Of a DNA stretch of 64,000 bases, positions 11,311 through 22,547 are shown one piece after another. The stretch is from Anaspis maculata. Taxonomy: Eukaryota > Arthropoda > Insecta > Coleoptera > Scraptiidae. Made by a program: the position numbers and the translations under genes. The notes beneath the pieces were generated by a model, which searched no databases, was not told the DNA's origin, and saw only the letters and a program-made list of their open reading frames with translations. The stretch lies in assembly GCA_949128115.1 (NCBI GenBank), contig OX421966.1, positions 57,719,416 through 57,783,415 on the forward strand. The letters are read 5' to 3'. Position 1 is the first letter of the stretch; each line of letters opens with the position of its first letter.

Positions 11311-13450
11311 GACGCTTCATAGCCCAGGCATATTAGGTTTTAACCCGCAACAAATTCCCACAAAGCTGAAATTTGGTATACGGGCCTTGTAAGACCTAAG
11401 GAATAACATATCAAAATACTTGGTGGCACACCCTTGTGCGTCATTGATTGTGGGGGAGGGGGCTAAATATTGGCATTTTAAATGCGTAAATGACATCCTG
11501 TAGCTTATATAAATGAAAAAAATCATATTTAGATGCCTCACCGTGGGTTCCACAAAACAGATAATACGAGATTAGTTGATTCGCGATTTTTGTTTGTCAA
11601 TTTGAAGCTGACTGATCAATGGCAATGCTGGTTTATCCCTCAGTAATGAAAAGATGATGGGTCTAGTACAGATTTCAGGCATTTTTGGTGGTTGATCGCC
11701 TAGCATTTAGCAGAAAAAAGTTCAGTTAATCTGCAATCAGCCTTGATCGCTGATCATCTTTTTTGTGGAACTGACGGTCAAGGCTTCACAATATTTGCTT
11801 GACGTTTGAATTGTTAATAAGTAGTTTGAGTTGCCTGGAAAAGAAAAGAAGATCGGCAAAATATATTTTGTTTTTCTCTCAAAAACCTCAAATTGATATC
11901 GGCAAGTGTGGTATCGTTTCTAACTAAATCTTGGCCTCTGGTATCAAATATGGTGTTTAAAATTGAATTGAAACACGAATAAACAAGTTTCACTGAAAAA
12001 ACGACGATTTTTGCCATCTGAAATTGTCGTTTTGTAATTTCGGTTTCCGTATGGTTAGAATCATCTCAATTGAGTATTTCCAACAGTATTCATTGTTCTC
12101 AACCATTTTATACCTGAAAACGATGAAAACAATGTGCCTGTATTCATTACAAGATCAGAAAATTGATCTGTTGTGAAAGTGATTATATGCCCGATTTTCT
12201 CCCGAAAATGCATACAATTTTTGCAGTTCTTTTTTTTTACTGATGAATGATGGAGCGGTTCCACTATTTTTGTGTGTAATACTAAGCGAAGTTCTTCCTC
12301 TATCAGAAAATACCAAAAGCTATTGTATCTATCGGGCAATAGAAACATAAAATCATCATTTCTGTAGCCGTTATTCCATTTTCAGAAAAAAAAAACTTGT
12401 TAAATTTGTTTAATAAAAAATTGATGCTCTGACTCTGTAATATAAATAGACGTAAGCAATTGATGCTGTTTTTGTCCAAGATAAACATAAATATAGGATT
12501 TGTCGGTAATTTATATTTTTGACAGCTTCAGACAATGATGCCCCTAAATGAAGAAACCACAATTTTTTTGTGGAGAATTCATTATTTTCGGGATAAGAAC
12601 TGTGAATTTCAACTGTTCACTCATCAGTCTCATCACTTGGGTCTGTTTCAAAGATGGGAGGAAGAACCTATTAACAATGCTCAGCTTTATTGGCCATCAC
12701 AAAATATTCTTACGTTTCTCATTCAAAGATCCAGGAGAGAAATTCCACCTTGCGCGTACTATTCACGCCACTATCAAACAGAAATGTTTCATGGCTACCG
12801 GAGTCCACTTCATAGGCAACAATATACCGTGTTTCCTTTGAGACCCACCTTATATTGTTAAAGTGATTGGTTTGTCCACAGGAACAGTTGTAGAGAAAAG
12901 TGTCTGGGTGAATTTTTTGACTAGATATTCAAAGCCCTAAAATCGTAGGAGGCACAGAGGTGTAAGTCCAAATATTGTGATATGTTCTTCCTTAGGGATC
13001 ATACCAGTTATATATCAATATTCAACTTTGTGCGACATTGCTTGAGGCTTCAAATTCTCACATGGTTTTTCCTGAAATATCCGGGCGACAAATTAACACT
13101 CAGCCGACTTTCCCGCAGAACTAACCAATCGGAAGAGTTACAAAGGCTCCCTCACACACTTAAGCACTAACAGCAAATCTCTTTTGTTCATTTGAAACAT
13201 ATCTTATATCGATCGGATACTCCGTTCACTTGCTGGAACAGCTTGGAGATAGGTATCTCTCTAATTCTTAGAACTTGACCTTTGAGGATGAAAATCAAAG
13301 GACGCACGAGGGTGTAAGTCCGAGTATTTTGATATGTTGTTCCGTAGGTCCAATAGAACATATATACCAAAATTCAGCTTTGAGGGAATTTGTTACGGGT
13401 TACCACGATTTTTCGACTAAAATGCCTGAGCTATCAAAACTAGCACGATT
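11311..13450. mobile_element. Diverged inverted-repeat element with an internal extra copy
   Basis: The segment 11311-11460 reappears in reverse complement at about 13280-13450; shared words include ACAAATTCC and TTTGATATGTT. A third, shorter copy in the same orientation as the right end lies at about 12950-13050. The arms are diverged, so the insertion is old. Frames of about 100 codons at 12535-12861 show no domain. I infer a decayed TIR transposon, but its true ends are not resolved. Confidence 0.55.
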
Positions 13451-14476
13451 GTGTATATCGAATTTATACATCCCTGTACACTTTCTATGAGCCATATGAA
13501 GGCACAATCATAACTGCGTTGACATCAAGCAGCCTTGCAGATTTTCTATAAGGTTGTATAGTGGTCGACATAATGGATCGTCGTATAGTGGTCGACATAT
13601 GAATCACTTTGTGCTGACCCCCATACTAGTCCTGTCCCTAGCAGTACTTCTGTAGGAAAAACGATGTAATCAAAATTTTTTTTTTGGAATCGGCGGAGGA
13701 TCATCCCAGGACAAATAATCACTCGGGTGCTTTCGCGATTTCTGGTACATTTTCCAGCAATATCGCATCAAAGTTGGCGACTGGTCAGTTCTTCAGTTCG
13801 CTGATATTTCTTGGAGTTTTTGCGATTTTTTTCAAATAAAAGTACTAATCTACTCAAAAAACAATTCCCGATCAAATGGTGCTGTCAGATTTTGAGTACT
13901 TACGTTATACCTGGTGAAAAAAAAATAAAACGAGTTTTATTTTTTTTTCCAACTTTTTAGTTTCTTGGCCGATTTTCACAAACTTTATGTCAAAAGCTCA
14001 CTGACTAAATCGTCTACTCGAATCAATTGTCAATATAGCCAAATTATCAAAAATTAAGATGGCGGCGGCGAACCCAAATAAAAATGTGTCGTATTTCGAG
14101 AATTTTTTTTGATTTCTAAACTTCGTAAAGAACGACACTAATGGTGGATTCTGGAAGATTCAGCTGTCTTCTGCAATTTGAGACTAGATTTACTTGATTC
14201 GCACATTACACTGTGAAAATATAGTGAATTGAAGAAAGGTCCACTTGTGATTCTTTCCAAATTCACAATAAATCAGCAGTTTAAAAACCTCCCGCGAATC
14301 CTTATTTCTGAAGCAATTTCTACACACTTGGTAGTGATCGTGAGCTGTGTCAATAGGCTACAAATACCAAGTTGGTGCATGGCCGAAGTTTCGAAATTTG
14401 AGATGATAGATGACGTGAATGGTGGAGGTGCGCATGTCAAATATCGAATATTCTACTTTTTGTTCTCACATGTTCT

Positions 14477-15909
14477 TAGTGCGGGCGCTAAGAGCCAAAA
14501 TCGGGATGAACCTTGCAAATGGTGATGAAAGCATGAAATTCGGTACACGTACTCAGAATGAGCACCTCTCTTAGATAAGAGGTGGAGCCACGCCGAATTT
14601 TCGTCGGAAGGGGGCTCGGGGGGCTCCTGAAAGTTTGAGGTGCTAGGGCTCCCACCAAACCGCTTATCAGTTCGTTTTATCAATTAAAAAGGAAACTCAT
14701 GAATATATCGTAAAAATTGACGACGTTTATCGCCTTGTCCCGGGAATTTTTCATGATGAAAAAAAATAAGTTCTTCGGCAGAACACACAAATTGGTTTTA
14801 TTTTATTTTCACCTACAAAGAATTGATAAGAAGATGTGCAACACGTTGTTTCCCACAAATTCGTATCCTCTGAATTCGTTTGTGGAGTCAAAATTTTGAT
14901 GGTGTATCTTCTTGAAGAGGGGCATTCCAAAGAGTAAGCTATTTTCAACACTAAGTTCAAACAGAATTTTTTCAATGTTCTGAATCGAAATTACTGAATT
15001 CCTTCCAGGAATGCATACCCTGAACCCTTCTTTGGAAGTACCGCGTGCGATTGAACGTGGAGTAAGTCCTGAAACACTATCAGAATTTTTCTTCTGTGAT
15101 GCTACTATCCACTCTCGACCGGGGCAATTAGGTTCCTACACAGCATGCGCGGAGTGTATACACGTTATTTCAATATTATGACACAATTTCAATCATGAAA
15201 AATTTGACTGAACCGAGAAAATACCCTGCATCGTGTATACACTCCGCGCATGCTGTGTAGGAACCTAATTGCCCCGGTCGAGAGTGGATAGTAGCATCAC
15301 AGAAGAAAAATTCTGATAGTGTTTCAGGACTTACTCCACGTTCAATCGCACGCGGTACTTCCAAAGAAGGGTTCAGGGTATGCATTCCTGGAAGGAATTC
15401 AGTAATTTCGATTCAGAACATTGAAAAAATTCTGTTTGAACTTAGTGTTGAAAATAGCTTACTCTTTGGAATGCCCCTCTTCAAGAAGATACACCATCAA
15501 AATTTTGACTCCACAAACGAATTCAGAGGATACGAATTTGTGGGAAACAACGTGTTGCACATCTTCTTATCAATTCTTTGTAGGTGAAAATAAAATAAAA
15601 CCAATTTGTGTGTTCTGCCGAAGAACTTATTTTTTTTCATCATGAAAAATTCCCGGGACAAGGCGATAAACGTCGTCAATTTTTACGATATATTCATGAG
15701 TTTCCTTTTTAATTGATAAAACGAACTGATAAGCGGTTTGGTGGGAGCCCTAGCACCTCAAACTTTCAGGAGCCCCCCAAGCCCCCTTCCGGTGAAAATT
15801 CGGCGTGGCTCCACCTCTTATCTAAGAGAGGTGCTCATTTTGAGTATGTGTACCGAATTTTATGCTTTCATCACCATTTGCAAGGTTCATTCACCTAGTG
15901 CCCCCACTA
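14477..15909. mobile_element. Near-perfect palindromic element B inserted in element A
   Basis: The arms 14477-15164 and 15232-15909 are almost identical reverse complements around a 67 bp loop; a 74-codon frame (14751-14975 minus, 15421-15645 plus) is the same in both arms. The ends read TAGTGCGGGC and GCCCCCACTA. Flanking TCT on both sides (14474-14476, 15910-15912) is a 3 bp target duplication. This is confirmed because the uninterrupted right arm of element A (about 17630-17645) shows the empty site with one TCT. No transposase is present. The close arm identity implies a recent insertion or ongoing gene conversion. Confidence 0.9.
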
Positions 15910-16191
15910 TCTGAACGAAATTTCTATAAATGGTTGGCTTAATGGTCAGCTGGATAAACACGCAACGAGAGTCGAATGTTGAAAGAGTCGAAATGTGAAA
16001 TTTTCAAATAGACGACTTTACTTCTTTGGAGAAAATAAAACGGTTCTATCCGTTGGTCCAGGAATTTTTGCTGTTAGAATCGCAAGTAGCGAACAAAAAT
16101 GAAAGCCAGCCGGATTTTTGTATATAAGCTCAGTTAAGCATGTAGTTCAACATAGTCAAAGTTCTCAAGAATCCGGTGTGAGCTTCGGCCG

Positions 16192-16458
16192 TTGTGGCCT
16201 CGAGAAGAACTTGAGGATCAGTTTTTCGCGTATATCAATGGCACTTGGGAAGAACGTGCTTGGGAAGTAATTGTTGAAAATTTTATTGTCTATAAGAAAG
16301 GTCCTTACACGTTTCATCGTCAGTCCACTCTTTCTTCGTCAAAACACAAGAAAATTAAAATAATCCAGATGCTCGATGCTGAAGACTGTATGGACCTTGA
16401 GTTTTATGATGGCGGGGTGCCACTTGGTAGAGGTGTTGTTCGATCTATTCTGTTTTGA
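16192..16458 (+). CDS. Small ORF in element A left arm; mirrored at 17099-17311 (-)
   Basis: An 88-codon frame, rich in charged residues, contains ELEDQFFAYINGTWEERAWE and DAEDCMDLEFYDGGVPLGRG. The opposite arm carries the same protein on the other strand (17099-17311, extending toward about 17345), differing at a few residues. I do not recognise the family; there are no membrane segments or metal-binding motifs. It may be a fragment of a captured gene or a once-functional element protein. Because arms of a palindrome can be equalised by gene conversion, shared sequence alone does not prove selection on the protein. Confidence 0.3.
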   Translation: MWPREELEDQFFAYINGTWEERAWEVIVENFIVYKKGPYTFHRQSTLSSSKHKKIKIIQMLDAEDCMDLEFYDGGVPLGRGVVRSILF

Positions 16459-18480
16459 CTGTAACTATTTGCCATCAATACCAACTATGCCGGCGGCATA
16501 TACAGGGTGAAATAAAAATAAGAAGTTGAAGAAATGTACCTCAAGAACCATAACAGGTGAAGACATATAAACCGCCAAAAATATTTCTAATTTCATGGTC
16601 ATGAAGTCGTCGTAAACTTGGATCAAATATGTTGAGCCGTTTCTGACATATCTTCAGATGACTGAAGTCGTTACGAAAAAAAACTAGTTTTCCGTCTATC
16701 AGTAACTCTTCAGATATTGAATCGAGACTTGGTGTTTTGAATCGAAACAATAATAAATCACATTTAAAATGAAATAATAGTGAAAAACACTTTCTAGGCC
16801 AACTACTTTAAGAAAAAACACAGTCAACTTTTTTTCTGATGAGTAGACGAAAAAATTATATTTTTCGGTAACAACTTCAGTCTTTTGAAGATATTTCAAG
16901 AACGGCTTAAGATATCTGATTCAAGTTTACGACGACTTCATGACCATGAAATCAGAATTATTTATGGCGATTTACATGTCTTCACCTATTCTGGCTCTTG
17001 AGGATGAAATGTTCAACTTTTTATTCTTATTTCACCCTGTATATGCCGCCGGCATAGTTCGTATTGATGACTTCAAGTTTCAATCAAGAAATAGTGGATC
17101 AACCAACACCTCTACCAAGTGGCACCCCGCCATCATAAAACTCAAGGTCCATACAGTCTTCAGCATCGAGCATCTGGATTATTTTAATTTTCTTGTGTTT
17201 TGACGAAGAAAGAGTGGACTGACGATGAAACGTGTGAGGACCTTTCTTATAGACAATAAAATTTTCAACAATTTCTTCCCAAGCACGTTCTTCCCAAGTG
17301 CCATTGTTCACGAGATATACGCGAAAAACTGATCCTCAAGTTCTTCTCGAGGCCACAACGGCCGAAGCTCACACCGAATTCTTGAGAACTTTGACTATGT
17401 TGAACTACATGCTTAACTGAGCTTATATACAAAAATCCGGCTGGCTTTCATTTTTGTTCGCTACTTGCGATTTTAACAGCAAAAATTCCTGGACCAACGG
17501 ATAGAACCGTTTTATTTTCTCCAAAGAAGTAAAGTCGTCTATTTGAAAATTTCACATTTCGACTCTTTCAACATTCGACTCTCGTTGCGTGTTTATCCAG
17601 CTGACCATTAAGCCAACCATTTATAGAAATTTCGTTCAGAACATGTGAGAACAAAAAGTAGAATATTCGATTTTTGACATGCGCACCTCCACCATTCACG
17701 TCATCTATCATCTAAAATTTCGAAACTTCGGCCATGCACCAACTCGGTATTTGTAGCCTATTGACACAGCTTACGATCACCACCAAGTGTGTAGGAATTG
17801 CTTAAGAAATAAGGATTCGCGGGAGGCTTTTAAACTGCTGATTTATTGTGAATTTGGAAAAAATCATAAGTGGACCTTCCTTTAATTCACTATATTTTCA
17901 CAGTGTAATGTGCAAATCAAGTAAATCTAGTCCCAAATTGCAGAAGAAAGCTGAATCTTCCAGAATCCACCATCAGTGTCGTTCTTTACGAAGTTTAGAA
18001 ATCAAAAAAAAAATCTCGAAATACGACACATTTTTATATGGGTTCGCCGCCGCCATCTTGATTTTTGATAATTTGGCTATATTGACAATTGATTCGAGTA
18101 GACGATTTAGTCAGCAAGCTTTCAACATAAAGTTTGTGAGAATCGGCCAAGAAACTAAAAAGTTGGAAAAAAAATATAAAACTCGTTTTATTTTTTTTTC
18201 ACCCGGTATAACGTAAGTACTCAAAATCTGACAGCACCATTCGATCTGGAATTGTTTTTTGAGTAGATTAGTACTTTTATTTGAAAAAAATCGTAAAAAC
18301 TCTAAGAAATATCAGCGAACTGAAGAATTGACCAGCCGCCAACTTTGATGCGATATTGCTGGAAAATGTACCAGAAATCGCGAAAGCACCCGTGTGATTA
18401 TTTGTCTTGGGATGATCCTCTAACGATTCCAAAAAAAAATTTTTGATTACATCGTTTTTCCTACAGAAGTACTGCTAGGG

Positions 18481-19227
18481 CCTGGATTATACATCCCTGT
18501 AAACTTTCCATAGATTGTTGTTCTAGGTGCATTGTTTCCTGTTTATTATTCCGGATGGCATTCAAACCTATGAAACAATATCCTCACATTAAATTGTGTA
18601 ATGATAGTCACCTACCTAAGCTTAGCCTGTAATCTTCAAAACCCTTCGCTGAAACAGCTTTTGTTCAGAGGTAAACGACCCGATAGGGAATAAGTTGGCG
18701 TCTAATTGAACAAGGTCATTGCACATAAATTCACTTTCATCAAATCAAAAAAAGTATAGAGTTGGTATTTCATGGTTTTTTCATTCATCAATAGATGGGC
18801 AAATCAAACATGATAAATTGATTCAAAATAAATACCGTATGATCAAAAACTTTCTTACTCAAGGTAGGGTGTGAATCTGGTCATTGGCAGACAAACGAGG
18901 CTGATTTTGGCCAGGCCACAGCCTGCCTTGTGTAAGAAAGTTTTTTCTACTAATAAATCAACAGTGATCAAAAAGAAGTTTCACAGTGTTACAGTAGGTT
19001 ATTTCTTGGGATGTGGGACATCAATCATGAAAACACTTGAGATCAAGTATTTTCAGTGTCAATGTCTAACATCCCAAAAAATAACCTACTATAAAGTTGA
19101 ACGTAGATGGAAGAGAACAGAAATAACGGCATTGAAACAACAATGATGGCTTATTTACATAGACCTTGATCGTAACCGTAGTGTAGGAGTTTGGACATGT
19201 ATGTTTTTGGTTTCCATTCGCTGGTCA
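18481..19227. other. Unassigned spacer with one hairpin
   Basis: AT-rich sequence without a recognisable gene. The words at 18485-18517 (TTATACATCCCTGTA and on) also occur at 13460-13493 in direct orientation, just outside the left side of element A. The hairpin at 18991-19090 is listed separately. Confidence 0.4.
18991..19090. repeat. Short inverted repeat, ~28 bp arms
   Basis: Left arm beginning AGTAGGTTATTTCTTGGGATG near 18993 and right arm ending CATCCCAAAAAATAACCTACT at 19090 pair with few mismatches around a ~45 bp centre that itself contains the symmetric ACTTGAGATCAAGT. It is likely a MITE fragment. Confidence 0.65.
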
Positions 19228-19740
19228 GATTATTCGTGAAGATTTATATGTAGATGATCTGATTCCCGGTTGTTCGAGTGTTGAAGGAGAAATCATTTTC
19301 AGACGAAACATTGAATCGATTCTTTCCAGTGCGAGTTTCAATTTGCGTAAATAGATACCGAAACATAAAACTAAGCATCTTGGAACTCGATCAACGACAT
19401 ATTCTTCTACACCACAAATGGTTTTCCTGAAGCACCCTCGGGTATTCAAAAACGAACAACACTCTCGTTCGTAGCACAAGTTCTTGACCACTAGGTCCTA
19501 TAATTCTATAATGGGAATGTTAATCCGCCTCAAAACTGAATGGGACTATTTCCCCAATAAATCTGCACACATTGCAGCTGAAGTTCCAAAATCAGTCCCC
19601 AGACGTGAACACGATCGTAATTCCTGGACAAATATTGATCACGACCCCGGTTGACATTCTTCCAGTGACGCATCAGAGCTCTCATACGGAGCTTGTGCAT
19701 ACTTGTACTCATATATCCTGTACACTTTTTATTTTCAGTA
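19228..19740 (+). pseudogene. BEL/Pao retrotransposon pol remnant (RT and RNase H fragments)
   Basis: On the plus strand a frame reads LYVDDLIPGCSS followed by RRNIESILSSASFNLRK and then a stop. This is the YVDD catalytic box and following helix of a BEL/Pao reverse transcriptase. About 300 bp on, ASELSYGACAYLYSYI matches the first RNase H block of the same family, where an intact element at 27731-34043 has DASESGYACVLYAR. The two blocks are closer together than normal and stops intervene, so this is an internally deleted, dead copy. No LTRs were found. Confidence 0.75.
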
Positions 19741-20372
19741 GAATATCTTTTTGAAGCAAAAATAAAGTGACAAGCTGGAACGCTAGGAGGATACGGCTAA
19801 TGGCAGCTGATATAGTTTTGCTCCAAAACTTTGCAGGTGCAATCAGCTGTACCCTTAGCCCATAGACAAGGACAAAAGTAGAAGAGGCAAGATACCTGCG
19901 CGGCTGTGTAATTTGTAGGCCGGCCATTTTGATTACATAACGGTTTTTCCTGGCGGCAATTTTAATTATGACAGGTGGGTGACAGTACTGACAGTGTACT
20001 TGATGACAGCTACGAAGTTTTAGGTTGGATTGATTTGTTGTGATCGAACTTTCCTCGGCGCCGATATTTGGTTTTGTGCAGGTTTTGTGTAAAACATAAC
20101 AATAGAATTGAATGTTGAGTGTTATTCAATGTTCGTTTCCACGAATTCTACTTTTTGCCCGGATATTATTTATATTCCTGGGATGCATTGCATTATTAAA
20201 GCATTGTCGAGTGCATTGTACTTGATGACTTTTTGTTGAGAAAGTGAAACAAGAAAGCCGCTATGGAAGTATGGAGAATGGGGTCCGCAGTTCAATCTCC
20301 ACTTAGAAGCTGTGAAACAGATATCGAGGCCTCTGTGTGAAGTGTTCGTTTGGCATTTTCCCTGTGTAATAA

Positions 20373-21449
20373 CCCAGACAGCACATAAACATTTTCAAAA
20401 TGTTTGTGAAATAATCAAAGCCAAATATTATAATATTTATAAAATATTGGAATTCATTCAGTGAATATTGTATAAATATTTATTGAATGTTTTGATGTCC
20501 CGCTTTTTAATATTTGTACAATATTTGCCAAAAATATTTTGAAAACATTTTGAACCGGGTATTTTTAGAAATTTCAAAAAAAGTTTGTTTTTCTTCTTAT
20601 CGGCCTTTTTTGGTCATAGGAGCTCGCCTTTATTTCATATACAATTGATTTTGCTGAAAAATTGACTTTCAAAGACGACACAACACCCAGGCTAGAGCAA
20701 GAATCGAACTCGCAATCTCCGCACCACAGGCAGATACTGACCACCTGTGCTACGGGGCCGTTGAGAAGATTCAGTGGTTCTGGGTAAACTACTATGTGAA
20801 CACGCAGATGTTCGTCATATGAATTTTGCTAACTATATATCTGAAAGATTCAGCGGCTCATCCACTTTTAGGGATACTCGGCTACCGCCTCGTCCCTAAA
20901 CACGCGGATTTATCCGCGTACTTGCTACATGAATTACCAATTGGTGTCGAAATAAATTAAAGTGACATATTTGTACAAAACAAATAAAACAACGGATGTA
21001 TTTCACGACATTATGAATCATTTCAACCTTAATATAGGAAAAACCTATTTTAGGCCGTTAAAAAGGCAATTTCAGGACCGCAAACCGAGTTTTGCAAATT
21101 CAAGGCAAACTACACTTGGAGTCAAAGGGATGTGAAACGCTATCTCTTCAACACAAAACACAACACAGCTATATATTTCAAAGCTCCGTGCAAATGACCA
21201 AAACAAAAACCGGAAACCACATTGCCTAGAATACTGTAAATATTAGAGAAACTAGTTCACTAAATATTTTGATGATATTTATTGCTAAATATTCAATAAA
21301 TGTTCAAAATATTTGCTGAATGTTGGTGCAATTTTTCACCTTAATATTCCTGAAATATTTGTGACGAATATTTTGTAAACATTTATAGAATGTTGTAAAT
21401 ATTCATCAACTACTACCAAATATTTTCAAAACATTTCGTGCTGTCTGGG
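20373..21449. mobile_element. Nested TIR element with CCCAGACAGCAC ends
   Basis: The 1,077 bp segment starts CCCAGACAGCAC and ends with its exact complement GTGCTGTCTGGG. Just inside both ends are AT-rich blocks full of AAATATT/AATATTT words. The flanks share only AA, so the target duplication is unclear. No transposase is visible. The middle holds a tRNA-like sequence (20690-20759) and the block near 20933, CCAATTGGTGTCGAAATA, which also occurs near 44104 in this window. Confidence 0.7.
20690..20759 (-). other. tRNA-like sequence (SINE head or tRNA pseudogene)
   Basis: On the minus strand the sequence has an A-box-like TAGCACAGGTGG, an anticodon stem TCTGC/GCGGA around a 7-base loop with GTG in the anticodon position, and a T arm with the B-box-like GAGTTCGATTCTTGC. 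The acceptor stem does not pair (GGCCCCG at the 5' side against TCTAGCC), so it is not a functional tRNA. It fits the tRNA-derived head of a SINE or an internal RNA polymerase III promoter captured by the surrounding element. Confidence 0.5.
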
Positions 21450-21634
21450 AAGTTTGATCGAACCTGATCGAACTTAGCAAATGCATCAATACAGGATGTC
21501 TTGTTGTACCTATCGAAATATTTGCAAGAATATCAAGTGATTGATGAACCCAGAGATGGGAAGATATCCTTTCATACGTAACACTGAATTTGAATAATCA
21601 AATTTCACTCCGGTAACTAAGTTTTGTTTTTAGT

Positions 21635-21768
21635 TTTCCACGGGGTGATGGGTTTCGATTGTGGCTCGAGGCAATTGGAATGATGGAGGAATAACTTGGA
21701 AACGTCTTATGAGAAAGGCTCAGTGCTGCTGATTTGTTCGAGGCATTTCGAAGTATTGTGAACAAAAT
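21635..21768 (+). pseudogene. THAP-domain remnant
   Basis: One plus-strand frame reads GFRLWLEAIGMMEE and another, about 60 bases on, reads SVLLICSRHFE. Tryptophan in the first block and the C-x2-H pattern in CSRHF are hallmarks of the C-terminal half of the THAP zinc-coordinating module. The N-terminal C-x-C pair is not evident and a frameshift and stops separate the blocks. It is probably left from a P-element-like transposase. Confidence 0.5.
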
Positions 21769-22547
21769 TTTCTTCAGACTCCCAGGACCCGATTCAGAAC
21801 CTCGTTTCGGACAATGATATTTTGAAACATAATTTTATCTTGATGGAAAGTGCTGTAAGATGCTATTTGAAAATAAGATTAGGTGCACAATCTAGCCAAA
21901 ACGTAAAGCAAAGAGCTGATTCAGTGTGATGTTCAACGAACACTTTCCAAACTTGTATCATTTTATCACAAGTAATACATTGAATATTTTTCTTGAAATT
22001 TTATTCTGTAGCTCAAATTAAGCACATATCGTGGGCCTTATGCCCATACGTCTATGGCCCAGACTCGCAGTCGGTCTCCGATTTAAGCACAAGCCGACTA
22101 TGGCAACAATTGTCATAATTGTCCCAAGGACTTGAGACTTGCGAAGTCGGAGATCGAGCGAAGTATTGACTCTGAGTAGGGAGATTAGTCAAGGCCGTGA
22201 GCAGAAATTCTTGAGTTATTTGCTTCATTTACAAAGTATAGCCTACAAATTGTCTCATGACTGTCATCTGCTTTGACGTCTGTCTATGGTTTTGACTCGC
22301 GCGTACTCCCCCCATTTGAATTTCCGCCTTGGGAAAGCCGTTATGACCTAAAAATGGCGGACCCCATGCGATATCGGCTGAAATGGATGCGCAGTGGTTC
22401 TTCCTTCTTCTACTTTTGTCCTTGTCTATGCCTTAGCCCCTCAGCGTGTCACTTCATTTTTGCTCCAAAAAGTCATTCTATTGAATTTGAAACGCGAACA
22501 GCATATACGTGATAGTTCAAATTCGGAAATTGTCAACATGGTATAAA

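Larger units (their letters stand above)
13636..18480. mobile_element. Giant palindromic element A (about 3.4 kb without its insertion)
   Basis: The left end (CCCTAGCAGTACTTCTG) and right end are reverse complements, and the symmetry continues inwards without interruption. Left arm pieces are 13636-14476 and 15913 to about 16697; the right arm runs from about 16838 to 18480. The unpaired centre is near 16700-16838. The left arm is split by element B (14477-15909), which the right arm lacks. Flanks CCTGT and CCTGG match at four of five bases, so the target duplication is uncertain. Both arms contain TATACAGGGTG and the same 80-90 codon frame. The arms differ by scattered substitutions. Confidence 0.85.
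19748..22471. mobile_element. TIR element with ~200 bp inverted ends and a THAP remnant
   Basis: The left end 19748 to about 19980 (GAAGCAAAAATAAAGTGAC, later CATAGACAAGGACAAAAGTA) matches the reverse complement of 22290-22471. The left arm carries an extra ~60 bp hairpin. Inside lie a second TIR element (20373-21449) and a decayed THAP-domain reading frame (about 21635-21768). THAP DNA-binding domains are typical of P-element-like transposases, so this may be a dead member of that class. The exact ends and target duplication are not resolved. Confidence 0.6.

Noticed and set aside
14477..15909. Element B as a CACTA transposon because its right end reads CACTA and its TSD is 3 bp
   Set aside because: The orientation of the tips is opposite (TAGTG...CACTA), and no CACTA-type transposase or subterminal repeats are seen.
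20690..20759. Functional tRNA-His (anticodon GTG)
   Set aside because: The acceptor stem does not pair and the D arm is irregular; it is at most a tRNA-derived sequence.
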